Below are positions 1 to 11,204 of a DNA stretch of 64,000 bases, piece after piece. Under the pieces are notes generated by a model. It did no database searches. It saw only the letters and a program-made list of their open reading frames with translations, and was not told the DNA's origin. The position numbers were made by a program, and so were the translations under genes. Each line of letters starts with the position of its first letter. Position 1 is the first letter of the stretch. Source of the stretch: Tenrec ecaudatus (lineage: Eukaryota > Chordata > Mammalia > Afrosoricida > Tenrecidae); contig NC_134543.1 of assembly GCF_050624435.1 (NCBI RefSeq), positions 122,526,475 through 122,590,474 on the forward strand, read 5' to 3'.

Positions 1-2061
1 CTAAATGCAGGCACCCTGAAAGCTCTCATATCGGGGGAGATGCTGGGCGTCCATCCTGGGATCGGGCCTGAAGGCGGCACGGCTGGAAGTGTGCTGAGGT
101 TGAGGCACGTGTGGGGTGGTGGAGGAGGCAAGCAGGCATGCTGCCTCAGGATGCTGCAGCAGGGATGGTATTTCGAGGGAACTGGGGTACAATTTAGACA
201 AGCTTGCGGCCTTGCAACTCATTCCCAAGTGTCACTCCCTGAGCAGCCCAGGAACCCTTACGGTTTAGCTACCCCTCGATATATTAGAGGCCATTCAGGC
301 TTAAGTAGCCTTGCTCTAACTGCTAGCGTTAAAGGGGGCTTCTGAAGCCTGCTTCTCTACTTTGCATCCATGCCTAGTGCATGGGAAGTACTCAGGAAAC
401 CATTAGTTGAATGAGTTGAGATGCTATCGGTGAAACCAGCACCCCTGTTCCCGCCCCAATGCAAGGCACTGCCACCTCCCAAGCATGATCTGCAAGGAGA
501 CTGCTGCACCTTCAACACAGGAAGACACCTGCCCTCACACAGGACTTTTGGGGAGATGACTTTGAACCCTGTTGCTGTAAGTGATTCCTCAAGATCTGCC
601 CTGGCCCCCCAGGCCCCTCAGCTCAGCAGCAAGCATCTTCTCTCAAACGGCAGGCACTGCTGGTTCTGCACTGCATTGGGAACAACTCACGAGCACCGCC
701 CCGCGGCCATCCCAGCATGAGACACCCTCCTCTCCCCAGCTAGATGGTACCTTTTTGGAAGACGCCACAATGCACACCCCTTTGTAACTTCAAAGGCCCC
801 TCCCTGTACGCAGTGGCTCATGGCCAGTCATGCTAATGGCTCCTGTCCCCAGCCCCAGCAAAGGATGAATGATGTTCATTTGCAGCGCATCCCCTCTCCT
901 CTTCCAACGGCATAGGGGTACAGCAAGAGCTTAATGTCTCTCAATCGCAGTGCAGTCTCCACCCCAGCGTGGGGACATCTACACGCTCACTGTCGATGCG
1001 CAACGAAGGATGTGCTCCCAAGAAGAGGCCATGCCAAAGTATATGCGTGTCATTGAACGTGAACACAAGAGCTGGATTGTCATCGACCATGGGAAGAATG
1101 GGGAGATGACATTGAGCCTGTTCACGGGTGTGCTCCTGATCTACAGGGCCCACTTCCAAGCACCAGGCTGGCCACGAGCCAAGGGAACTACTAGAGTATG
1201 GCCATTTATTCTGACAACACTGGGTCTCTCCTTAGGGACTAAGCCATATCCGATGCCTTCACATCGAGGAGCTGCTGCTGTTCCTAAAGAAAAACTCCAG
1301 CTACGAAGAACACGTAGACCCTCTTCAAAGCAAAGGATTAACCTTTTCCCAAAAGAGGCTTGGAGGTGACTGCTAAACCCTCTGAGTTTCCTCTCTGGTA
1401 AGAATGTCGTTGTTTACCTGGGGGCTTGGGGCCATAGCATAGTGTGGTTAGAGGTGGCTCCGGGCCACACAGGAACAGTCTAGGCAACGATGTGATTCAA
1501 GGTGGGGGGCATGTGGGCTCAGCTGGACCTCTGAAAGGGACTAGAGACTCTGATCAGCTGCAAAGGCAGTTAAATGGGTCTACTTGAGCAAACTCCAATA
1601 AAACCTCTGGACCCCAAGGCCCAGGTGAGCTTCCCTCATCAACACTACTTTGCGTGCCTTATTGCACCGTCCTACCGCTTGAGATTAGGGCTGTCCACAC
1701 TGCAGGGGGCAAGGCCAAGCGGAAGCTCATCCTGGCCACTCTCATCGGACCTGCCCTGTAAGCCTCTTCCCTAAGCTGATAGCATTCGTAGGTTTTCACT
1801 GTAATAATCCATGTGCACGCGTGTAAGAGCTCCCGGGAATTCTGGGAGTCATTCCAGTGGGTTCTCAAGCCTAAGGGAGGCCTACAAACTTGCATTTGGT
1901 ATCGAAAATGAGAGCAATCTTCAGGGTTCTTAAAATTTGAACCTTGTTTATTTCATTTTAAAACAGCTTGTCATAAAGGAAGAGGGACGTGGGGCTAGGG
2001 ACCCTGGCCACAGCCCAGGGAGAACAGGAGAGAGAATTAACCTGTGATGAGATGAAGTACA
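1..2061. other. Unique-looking DNA, no gene recognised
   Basis: Base composition is ordinary. The longest frames (for example 950-1369, + strand, 139 codons) show no family motif, no splice-compatible neighbours and no repeats, so I treat them as chance. No RNA gene, promoter or mobile element is recognisable by eye. Confidence 0.6.
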
Positions 2062-2410
2062 ATGCTCAATGTGGAACCTCACGAAGAAGACTATGTTCTG
2101 CCCAGTTTCCCTTTTATGATCAAAATACAGGGCCAGGTTCCCAATGGGCAAGGTAAGCATGAGCTTACTTGTGCTTACTTACTAATCTATGGTGAACAAT
2201 TTCACTACCCCGCCCCCTCCATCAAAGAGCCTGCTTCTAGGGCATGTCTAGCTTCTGTCCCCTCACCCTACAACACTTTAGTACAGAATGAAAGCCTCTT
2301 TTCAAGTTAAATTCCCAAAGTTGACGGGGATGAAGGACCCCGGATGCAAGGTAAGCATGGATTCACTTTTGCTTCCTTAATAATCTATAAGGAATACGTT
2401 CGTATTTTCA
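2062..2410. repeat. Diverged direct repeat, about 200-bp period
   Basis: A segment with GGCAAGGTAAGCATGAGCTT then CTTACTAATCTATGGTGAAC at about 2146-2200 recurs as GCAAGGTAAGCATGGATTCA then CTTAATAATCTATAAGGAAT at about 2346-2400. The spacing is close to 200 bp. It may be a local duplication or two copies of an unnamed element. The open frames here carry no recognised domain. Confidence 0.55.
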
Positions 2411-2784
2411 CTTTGATGAAAGCGGTGAAATCCACGTGAAGATGTTGACTACAGATGAGAAGGGAAGCAGGAGTACACCTCTGCTTGCTTTGATTACTGG
2501 TAGTCCACCCTCATCGAAGTCTAGAGTGATTTAGATAAGGATACCTGATTTTGTGGCATACAAGAGAAAATTTTGTACAACAGCAGGACCGATCAATAGC
2601 ATAATAAACTTTTCCAAAATGTTCCGGAACCACACTGCACTGGTTAAACTATCCGGTCTCCTGTTCACACTCGATGTAGCTCTTTGAAATGATTCTGGTA
2701 ATTTTTGAGAGCTTCAATCTCTTCGTCCTTCACATGGGCATTATCTGCTCCCTTAGGACTGCCAGGAGGATGACACAGTGAATG

Positions 2785-2850
2785 CCTCTGAAATGTTTAG
2801 GGTACTGCTTGGCATGTAGTGCAAGCTCAATACGCATATTGCTAGTATTA
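2785..2850 (+). mobile_element. MIR fragment (3' part)
   Basis: GTACTGCTTGGCATGTAGTG, CAAGCTCAATACGCATATTG, TAGTATTA corresponds to the MIR end with its CTTGGCACATAGT and CTCAATAAA-like parts. Confidence 0.6.
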
Positions 2851-3159
2851 AGAGAAAGAAGGACACTACATTAGAGCTTTCCATTTCAACACTCCAGGTG
2901 ATTGGCTGCCACTTGGGTTTCTTGTGAAAACAGTGAAAAGCGAGCCAATATCACCAAATCCAGTGGGATCACAGTCGTCCTGGCTATTGAGAGTGAAGGG
3001 ACAGTGGGGCCCCCAGAGCTCCAGGGCTGGCCTAGACATGCATGGAACCACACAGGTCTCTCTCTCTCTCTCGCCTGCTTCAGAGTGGAGTCGGCAGAGT
3101 TCGCGGTGAGAACATCCCAAGTCCCTTCCAGCCATTACATCCTGAAGTCAACACCAGGG

Positions 3160-3320
3160 CAGCTGTGATGGCAAAAGTCAGCACAGTACATTTTATAAGC
3201 CATAATTAGAGGACTGAGTGATCGGGGTCTATTGGCTACATTATGTAATTAGCCCTCTGCCTCCAGGGAGAGCCTGCCCGCGTACAATTATGCAATCACA
3301 CTTTGAAAGGCAAGATACCA
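3160..3320. promoter_or_regulatory. Candidate conserved regulatory segment
   Basis: CATAATTAGAGGACTGAG, ATTATGTAATTAGCCCTCTG and ACAATTATGCAATCACAC cluster within 140 bp, giving several TAAT cores in repeat-free DNA. Unsupported by any comparison. Confidence 0.25.
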
Positions 3321-3474
3321 ATTCACATCACAGGAAAGAGCGAGGATTCACTTGAGCCCTAGTTTCCCACCTAAGAATGTTGCTCAGGTGACGGCAGCCT
3401 GTACCTGACCGTGCCCAACGCATGCGGGTAGACCAGTTGCCATCCAGCCAGCTCTGCCTCCTGGTGGCCTCATG

Positions 3475-3625
3475 TTTGTCAGTTGCACTCCTTATGGTTC
3501 TCAAGGCTCGCACCTTTGGAAATGGATCACTCGGCATTTCTTCTGTAGGGCCCCAGGTGGGTTAAAGCGGCCAACCTCTTGGCTGGCAGCCAAGCACTTA
3601 ACCATGCGTGTGCTGTGTAGTCCTC
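3475..3625 (-). mobile_element. Old-type AfroSINE fragment
   Basis: Shows GGTTCTCAAGGCTCGCACCT and AGCGGCCAACCTCTTGGCTG then CAAGCACTTAACCATG, the reverse complement of a tRNA-derived AfroSINE head of the older type (TTTTCAA body, TTAGCAGCC-like head). Confidence 0.65.
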
Positions 3626-4339
3626 TAGGGGAAGCAGTGACATGGCTGTTCGAAGTGACTTTGCATGAGCCCAGTAAGCTCCGTCCTGCTCCACCCGGGC
3701 TTTCATCCAGCACTCCCTCGCAGCCCAAATCCTTAGGGCCAACTGGAGGGTCCTCAAACTTGAGATTGCACGAGCGTCATCCGTGGAGCTTGTCAAAAAA
3801 GCAGACTCTCCTTCCTCCATATGGATCTGCAGGTCTGCTGGGGGTCCAGGAAGGTGCCCTTTTCAACAGCCTCCCCACCCCACCCCCTGATACAGACAGT
3901 TCACCCTGGGAAAACTACTCCCTATGAGAGTCATTGCGGTGGTCAGAGGGGGGAAGGGAGAGGAGGGACCGCCACTGCAAGAAGCACAGCTTCTGGGATT
4001 TCCTGAGTTATCGGGAAGCAAGGAGAGCTACTGCCTTCTCCATTCACTCACTTTACTGGAGCCGAGCAAATTCCCTGAATTTCTAAGAGGTAAGATGATT
4101 TGGGAGTAATAAGCATTCCCCAAGCTCCTCACCCCACTCCTTGGTCCTTTTTACCTTCTGCTGCTTCATTGCGTGCCCAGAGCTAGTGACTCACCCCTCC
4201 TCATCTCTCCACAGAGATGAACAAGATGCACTTTTGTTCCAAGTTCACCAAGCATAGAGATGCTGAGTGTAAGGCAATTATGGGGGCGGGGGGGCGGGGA
4301 GTGTAATTAAGGATCCAGAATGTTTCACAAACTATTCGA

Positions 4340-4550
4340 AAACTCAGCTCAGATGGCTCTTCTTCCAAGAAGCCTTCCTTGAAGACAGCCCCTCCCTGAG
4401 AATCAGTTACAGATTTCCCTCCTCCGTGACATCACAACCCTTATCATCAGTGGTAGGTGTCACCATGCCTTGCTACTGCTTTAATTCGGCTGTGAGCTTC
4501 TTACAGGTCACCACCACACCTGTGTCACCTTAACACGCCCAGATGCCTTC
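4340..4550 (+). mobile_element. L2 3' region
   Basis: CTCAGATGGCTCTTCTTCCA, AGAAGCCTTCCTTGAAGACA, CTTATCATCAGTGGTAGGTG and CGGCTGTGAGCTTCTTACAG are in the order of the L2 3' end. Confidence 0.68.
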
Positions 4551-4599
4551 TGCTTACCTGGTGAGAACCTACTGATGAAGGCTCAACTGTCATTGCCAC

Positions 4600-4802
4600 A
4601 AAAGAGCCTTCCCTGACTTAAGTCAAATCGCCTATTATGGATGCTCCTGAGACCACCCCTCTCTCCTTTTCAACACATACAATGCACCTGCCATTTTCCT
4701 TATATGCCAGTGATGCCCTGATCAATGTCTGCGTCTCCCACTCCTTCCAGGAGGGCAACAAAGGGACCTGCCACAAAGAAAGTAACTCTTGAATGAATGA
4801 AT
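4600..4802 (+). mobile_element. Second L2 3' region
   Basis: AGAGCCTTCCCTGACTTAAG, CACCTGCCATTTTCCTTATA, CCACTCCTTCCAGGAGGGCA and a CTTGAATGAATGAATAG end fit an L2 end in tandem with the previous one. Confidence 0.65.
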
Positions 4803-5869
4803 AGATTTGGAGGTCAATACTTTCAGCCCTAGAGAGGCGGATGAGAGAATGCAGGGCAGTGTTAGATACCCGGACAGTCTGATGCTGGTTGCTTCTGTTC
4901 GTCTATTTAAGAAATCCGTTCTTATACAGCACTCACAGCAGCATAATGCCGACTTCAAAACTGGAGTGAAGGGGCCCTTTAGAGCCCAGGGACAGCCCAC
5001 CAAGAGTTGTTTGAATGCTATACCAAGAGCTTGATTCCTACCTGGAAAACCGTGGGCCTATTATTTGCTATAAAATGAACATTTTAAGAGTTCTTTTTTC
5101 CAGAGTAATTGGTAAATATATAAGCCTACAAATATCCAAATGTACAAGTCTAAAATCTGTTTAATGGTGAGAGGAGGGGCATGTGGAACATACCTTTAAA
5201 AAGGTCTTGTCTCCTTAAAATCAAAGAGATAAAGACGTGGTTTCTCAAGGCCCAAAGGCCAAGCCTTCATTCTTCTAGGTAGACATGCCATGAAAAGAAA
5301 GAGTGACTGAGCCAAGAAAAGACCTATAAGGTCGGCTATGGCCACTGAAGTACTGTCATTCTTAGTCTCAAGGTCAAGGCAGAGTATGAAAGAGCAGCAC
5401 ACCTGGATTTCAATGACCAAAGGGTAAAGGCTTACCTATAGCTCTCCCAACACAACCATCCCATACCTTGTATGTATCAGGTTGACCTTGTAAATTCCCT
5501 TTAAATTTTAACCTATACAATTGTACTTATAGGTGCTTGTCGAGTTTTCTTAGAATGGACTATAATGAAAATAAATACTGATGCCGCTGCTGAGGGCAGT
5601 GATGATAGTGATAGCTACTTGTGCGGTTCTTGACAACATTTTAAGAATGATAGTAAGTACTTTCTGTGTATGAAGGCTTCAAAACATTTATGGGACTAGG
5701 GGGTGAAAAGACCATGGAATTTCCCCATGAACTTCTGGAGGCAAATGTGGAGACATCTCATTTAATAAGGTTGTAGTTCCTTCCCCTCCTTTGAGATCCT
5801 CAAACAAACAGGAATCAGAAACATTTGGTACAATACTGAAGACCAGGAAGTAGTGGCTCCACACAGTAA
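4803..5869. other. Unique-looking AT-rich DNA
   Basis: No open frame of note and no recognisable repeat. ATGAATGAATAG at its left edge belongs to the L2 end. Confidence 0.55.
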
Positions 5870-6030
5870 ACATTGGGTCACAAAAGGTCCCCCCGACAGT
5901 TTAATGGGCACTTAATTCACATGGAAGAGTTGTACAGTCATTACCACAATCCATTTTAGAACATCCTCTTCATTCTTCTGGTGCTCACGGATATCATCTC
6001 CCCGACTCCCCACACCCACTCAGTGGCATC
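5870..6030 (-). mobile_element. Old mammalian L1M 3' UTR fragment
   Basis: TTAATTCACATGGAAGAGTT, GTACAGTCATTACCACAATC and CATTTTAGAACATCCTCTTC follow the order of old L1M 3' UTRs in reverse complement (the 'hole-in-the-middle' TTCA-AGTTGTRCAACCAT-CCACAATC pattern). Similarity fades after about 6030. Confidence 0.65.
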
Positions 6031-7839
6031 ACTCTCAAAACAGACACACCTACTGCTGCCACGATCTGGACAAGTAAGCGTGCACCCCACCGCACCAGTC
6101 CTGACTCTATAGTTCCTCATTCTTTCTGTCCTCAGCGTCCATTTGTGTCCATTTGCTCACATGGCATTTCCCAGTCCCTTAGCCCCGCTGCCCTTCGGAG
6201 ACCCTTCCTTGGCTTGGTCCATTGTTCTTCAAGCATCATCAGCTCTGGGTTAAACCATAAACACCCGGAGCCACCATGTAGTTTGGGACCCAAGCACCGT
6301 CCCCGACCACATCCGGTATTTACTCTGCCTTTTCCAACAAATACACTCGGGCAAAGTCTTCTTCAGAGAATTCCCTGCAATGATTTTCAAGTTCATTTGC
6401 TGGGCCATCACCTACAAATCTGGCTCTTTAGCCTGCAAAGGCAACTTTGAGTTATCTTTTCCCGTATGCTTTATTCATATAGATGTTCTTCTAGCCCATT
6501 TTAGCATGCCTGCCCGTGACAGGATTCTGCTATTACAAAGACCCAGAAACATGACTGCATACATGACTAAGTGAAAGCATTAAGCCAGATCAACTCTAAC
6601 CAATGCCCAAGGGCCTCTGCTTTTTATAGATTTCCATTCAGAGATATGGTGTTGCCTATGGAACTATCTAACACCCTGCCCCCGGGGGAGTCTCCACCCA
6701 TGACAGAATTTCCTTGAAAACTGCCATGCAAGGAAATATCTGGGGAAATGCACACAACTTCACCTACTTGCCAAGTCCTTGCGAAGATGGTTCGGTTGTC
6801 CTCCAGTCTTGGACAACGTAGACCTCACTTTAAGACATGTCATGGCACTGTCCTTCTGAACGTATACAAAGTGGAGTACGTGCCACCATGACTTATTTTG
6901 TAAATCTGGGTTCTCTGGCTAATAGGGACCGTTCTTAGAAGAATGGGCTTACGGTGCCAACTATCGGGCGGACCACATTCCATTCCGCCATGCATCCATC
7001 TATCTGTGTAATCTTATAGGGATAGCTCATTTAACTCCAGATACATCATCCAATAAAACAGCAGACCAGTGGTTAAATCCATTCTTTTTTTTAAAATCCA
7101 TTCTTAAACTGGTAAGACACAAAAGCAAATACTCTTGAAAAACAAAGAGATAGTAGTTTGATAACAAAAAGTCACAGAAAGCAATTTTTGAGCCATTCCC
7201 TTGACAGTGTGTAAACTCTTAATTTACTGTACATAATTTTGGTTTGGCCTTTTAAAATATTTTTTCTGAATTTCTCCCGTCTAATCATACACCTTTCAGT
7301 AGAAATAGTGACATTTGAATCTTTTTTGTCCCTGCTTCAGAGAGATACACAAAGCAAAAGAAGAAGGAAAAAAAAGCTATGGATTGAATGAAGCTAATGG
7401 CTTGTATTGTTCATTCAGTGGTATATCTCTGGTACTTACAAAGAAAGAAAGGAAAAGGTTAAACATCTGATTGTGAGAGCAAATACCCAGATTTTAGGCA
7501 CTTATATAAAACCTAATCTGGCGCCTTTAAAAAAAACAAAAGAAAGGAAAGAAAACAAACCTGGCAATGGCCACAAATGAAAAAGGAGCAGAAAGGTTAA
7601 AAACTCTGAAACTTCTTAAAAGCTGTGCACGCAAAAAGTTGTGGAAAATAGAATTGGGTGGAGGCTGTAATAAGCAGGGAGCCATGCCATCCCCCAAGGA
7701 CAGAGAAGAAAAAGAAATCTCAGAAAGGATAACAAATTAGTTTAGCAAAGTCACAATGAGAGAGGGCAGACCAAAATAAAGGCAAAGGATGTCGCGTCCA
7801 GGGAAAGAGGAAGGGGCGAGTGGAAACAGCTGGAATTGC
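6031..7839. other. Unique-looking DNA
   Basis: Short frames only. A-rich runs near 7090 and 7530-7560 are unremarkable. No transposon signature was found between 6100 and 7800. Confidence 0.55.
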
Positions 7840-8000
7840 TCAGCTGTGTCAACATTCGGCTGTTTCACAGATTGACTGGCAAAGTGTCATCTGAAACCAA
7901 TTACATTCCCAAAACCCCACGGACCCGGTTCATAACATTGATTAATCCACATTGTGAAAAAGTCCCGGAGCAAAGCTAGAACAGCTGTCAGCCCTTGGAG
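7840..8000. promoter_or_regulatory. Candidate conserved regulatory segment
   Basis: GCTCAGCTGTGTCAACATTC, GAAACCAATTACATTCCC and AACATTGATTAATCCACATT lie in unique sequence before a GA microsatellite. The texture is enhancer-like; evidence is weak. Confidence 0.25.
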
Positions 8001-8004
8001 CTCA

Positions 8005-8034
8005 AAGAGAGAGGGAGAGAGAGAGAGAGAGAGA
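8005..8034. repeat. (GA)n microsatellite
   Basis: A GA-rich run of about 30 bp ending in nine or so pure GA units. Confidence 0.95.
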
Positions 8035-8314
8035 ACAGCACTTGCTTGAAAAAGAAGAAGAAAAGCTCTTATTCTTGAAATTGCTATGATTTGTGAGAAG
8101 GTCCGTCTCCCGAAATAGGAGATAAATTCAAAACCGGTCCTGTCCCACTTAAAAGTCTCTTAGGTTTATGTCAGAACAAGTAACGATAGTTAGCGAAGCA
8201 TGGATCCTGTTAATATAAATCCAAAGTCCCTTCCCAAAGTCCGATTATCACAGCCTCAAGGCTAGAAAGATCCGTTCTGGGAATTAGCAAAAGAAACCAA
8301 CAACATGCTCAGTA

Positions 8315-8500
8315 TCATGAAACCGTTCTGATGCACAGGGACCCCGAAGGGCAGGGCAGAAGGACCTGTTGACCATCCCAAGCTGGAAATCTGCTTGGGA
8401 GCCGAAAGCCTCATCGTTCCCTTGCAATGGTGGCCTCCAACTGCCAACCTTGCGTTTAGCAGCCTAATGTGTACCCCACGATACCACCAGGACGCCTCGC
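8315..8500 (-). mobile_element. AfroSINE, reverse
   Basis: GAAGGGCAGGGCAGAAGGAC, AAAGCCTCATCGTTCCCTTG, TCCAACTGCCAACCTTGCGT and CACGATACCACCAGGACGCC follow the element order from tail to tRNA-like head. Confidence 0.82.
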
Positions 8501-8556
8501 CTGGGAAATCACTTCATGTATTCTTTAACATACGCACGTATACACATGCACATACA

Positions 8557-8797
8557 TGAGGGACCATCAGAAAGTTTGAGAAAAATTCCATTATCGTGAA
8601 GATTTCCCTGACCTAACTCATTGGGTCTCGGAACCCACCCAGGGGCTCAAGATGCCCCTGTCCTTCTCTGCTCTCCCTTTCTTCCCAGGATGTTCTTTCC
8701 CTGCCTCAATAAATTTTTCCCAACTTCACCAAAAAAAAGAAAGAAAATTCCATTATCTTTTAATTCCAATTTTCCATGAACGTTTTGAAAACCCTTT
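8557..8797. mobile_element. Mariner-like palindromic miniature element, split by a retrocopy
   Basis: The left arm (8557-8595, AGGGACCATCAGAAAGTTTG...) and right arm (8743-8797, ...TTTCCATGAACGTTTTGAAA then ACCCT) are imperfect inverted complements. Removing the 147-bp insert leaves a palindrome of about 80 bp, like mammalian mariner miniature elements (MADE-type). The family name is inferred from structure. Confidence 0.65.
8596..8742 (+). mobile_element. Small retrocopy with target duplications and A-rich tail
   Basis: Flanked by GAAAAATTCCATTATC (8580-8595) and GAAAATTCCATTATC (8743-8757). The insert ends CTGCCTCAATAAATTTTTCC, CAACTTCACC and an A-rich tail (8731-8742), so a polyadenylation signal sits about 15 bases before the tail. 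This is L1-style retroposition of a short, probably 5'-truncated RNA. The source is unknown; the CTCAATAAA context is also common at LTR ends. Confidence 0.78.
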
Positions 8798-8977
8798 GCA
8801 TACATTGATATCACTATTTTGTTATTTATTGTTGTACTTTCTTATTATTTTCAATGCATCAACCTATTCTTTGGGTGGGGGCAATCAAAATGTAGCTCTA
8901 TTTGATAAATGTATCATCTAATAAAGGAATATTTTAGTACCTTTTGCTACACGTTAAAGATGTACAAAACCTAAAAG

Positions 8978-9160
8978 AACCAAACTCACTGCCATCGAGT
9001 CAATCCGGGGTCGCAATAACCCTGTCGTCAGAGTCAAGTGCCATGTGAGTCTCCAAGGCTATAAAATACACAGGAGAAGAGAGTCTCATCTCTCTCCTAC
9101 AGAAAGTTGGGTTCTCCTTTGCTGACTTTGTGGTTAGCAACTCAACAGTCACCTAATACC
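8978..9160 (-). mobile_element. AfroSINE, reverse
   Basis: AACTCACTGCCATCGAGTCA starts the tail, followed by GAGAGTCTCATCTCTCTCCT and TGACTTTGTGGTTAGCAACT. Nearly full length. Confidence 0.85.
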
Positions 9161-9664
9161 TGTACAAAGTCCCTGACTTACCAATGCATGGCTTAGGCAG
9201 GAGTCAAACACCCAGTGGACCACACAGCCCCCTGTGTGGGCATACTTCGTGCACCTCAACCTAGTGTGGGGTTGAAGTACACCCTTATGCCTCCTGGGAA
9301 CCCACATTTTCCAGAAAAGCCTCTGATTCAAAAAAAGATCCAAGGCAGGTCCCAAACGTAGCCTTGCCTGTGGCCCTACCACACTTAAAAATTCAGCCCC
9401 CAGATACCACCAAGGAGATCTCCACCCCATAGAAGCTGCCATGGAAACCTGCTTGGAAGCCCCTCTTCCACTACCCTGGCCCCAAACTACCCCACTGTGA
9501 GCTTCTGATGTTGGAGGTGTTTCTGATTCTTCAGTTGGATTTTCCCTGAAAAAAATACAATTAATACTAAGTCATTCAAATGTTTATTGAATGCCCATTT
9601 GTATTAAGCTCTGGGTTGAGCTCACCAAAGCAACTTCTGTGGAAGCTATTTTCATCGGTGATTT

Positions 9665-9790
9665 GTGTCAATAAATGAGGAAACGGAAGCTCTGAATGGG
9701 TTTAGTGGCCGCCCAAGACCACACAACTGGTAAGGGCCAGGGCTCACATCCACAGCTATTTGGTACCTCATTCTGTACTTCTCCCACAAA
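9665..9790 (-). mobile_element. MIR, reverse
   Basis: AATGAGGAAACGGAAGCTCT, CGCCCAAGACCACACAACTG and GTAAGGGCCAGGGCTCACAT give the MIR core in reverse. Confidence 0.8.
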
Positions 9791-10424
9791 ACCATGCGAT
9801 CACACTGTGCTAGAGATGGTTGTCACACACTAGCCGATGAACCCAGCAAGCAGGCAAAATTAGTTCTTAGGGGGACATATATTCCAATTACCCCCAAAAA
9901 AGTGTGAATTGGACTTTAGGAATGTTCATTGAACCTTAAGAATGCAAGCTGCTTCATCTAGTCGGATTCCACTCTAAATCTGAGTCTTTCTCTGTAGAGA
10001 ACCTGTAACTATCGAATGGGCTCTCCTGTTGAGATGTCGTCTGTAACTACAAGCTTTAGAGACGAAGCATGTCTGCATCAACTGCTGCTTTCGCCTCTGT
10101 GTTTCATGGCCCGAACCAGTGGGACCAGCACAGGACTGTGTCTAATTCACACCATTCAATTGGTACATTTGTGGATTTGAAAAAGAAAAGGGGGCGGGGG
10201 GAGAAGCCACAATTCGTGGTGTCACCCAAAGAATTACAAATGCATTCTTTCACTGCCAGAGCTGATAGCTCAAGATCAAGAGTAACAAGTTACTTGAAAT
10301 GCCAGGGAAATTGCTACCAAGTATTATTCTGCAAATGATAATGCTATCTTCAGAGTGTTGCAGTAGGTGATATTAGCATTTAGCTTTTGAAGAATTTGAG
10401 GACTCTAGAGTCTAGACATGTGTC
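9791..10424. other. Unique-looking DNA
   Basis: Includes an 89-codon frame at 10069-10338 without motifs. A poly(G)/A patch near 10185-10202 is the only simple sequence. Confidence 0.5.
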
Positions 10425-11200
10425 TGGGACTGTTGGTCCCTGGTGGATCCTCACCTTCCATGTGGGAGGTAAGATCATGAAAAAAGATATTGACCTTGTC
10501 AAGGACTTGGCTGCGCCGTCAATGTTCATGGAAGCAATGGTCAAGAGGTCAAAGGATGCATTGGGGAAACCTGCTGCACAAGATCTCTTTAAAGTGCTCA
10601 AGAGCAAGGATGTCACTCAGGTGCACCGGACCTCAGTGTTTTCAATGGCCTCTTATGCATGTGAAAGTTGGACACTGAATAAGGAAGACAAAGAAGAATC
10701 GATGCACTTGAGTTCTAGGGCTGGCTAAGAATATTGAACGTGCTGTGGAGTTCCGAGAGAATAAACAAGTCAGTTTTGAAAGAAGTACAGCCCAAGGCAA
10801 AGAATGGCATGACTTAGTCTCCCCTACTTTGGACATGTTGTCCACAAAGACCAGTCCCTGGAAAATGACATCGTGTTTGGTAAAGCAGAGGGGCACCCAA
10901 AATAGAGAGGAAGACCCTGGACCAGATGGATGGACACAGTGGCTGCAACAATAGACTCAACCACAAGAACAATTCTGCGGATGGAGCAGGATCATAGGTT
11001 GCTATGGGTCAGAAATGACTCAATGCCACTTAAAACAGCAGCACGTGTGGCAGATCAGGTGGTGCCCCAGCCAATGCACTTCAAACACAGCCATCCCTGT
11101 CTGTCAGTGGAGGCTCACACGTGGCTTTGATGCTGAACGGGTTTCAGTGAAACTTTCAGACAAGAAGATCTACTTTGAGAATCAGCCACTGAGCCCGAAT
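10425..11200 (+). mobile_element. tRNA-Gly-derived SINE split by an RTE insertion
   Basis: The left half (10425-10472) reads like the 5' half of a tRNA-Gly gene (CTGGTGGATCCTCACCTTCC, then ATGTGGGAGG). The right half resumes at about 11052 with a CCCCAGCCAATGCAC-like acceptor end. It continues into a body containing GTCTGTCAGTGGAGGCTCAC and GATGCTGAACGGGTTTCAG. The same body occurs intact at 34345-34680. The intervening 0.57 kb is an RTE fragment flanked by AGATCA on both sides. Confidence 0.8.
10477..11050 (+). mobile_element. RTE-clade LINE fragment (3' part of ORF plus tail)
   Basis: The translation shows pieces of the C-terminal RTE reverse-transcriptase region: AAQDLFKVLKSKDVT, then SYACESWTLNKEDKE, and further on a TVAA motif typical of the family end. 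Frameshifts separate them. The 3' tail ends CAATGCCACTTAAAACAGCA, a decayed form of the RTE tail that AfroSINEs share. It is 5'-truncated, as usual for LINEs. The hexamer AGATCA lies immediately outside both ends (10474 and 11049), a likely target duplication. Confidence 0.85.
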
Positions 11201-11204
11201 GTGG

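Noticed and set aside
950-1369. 139-codon + frame with an EREHKSWIVIDHGKNGE-like middle
   Set aside because: It looks protein-like at first, but I recognise no family and it has no supporting context.
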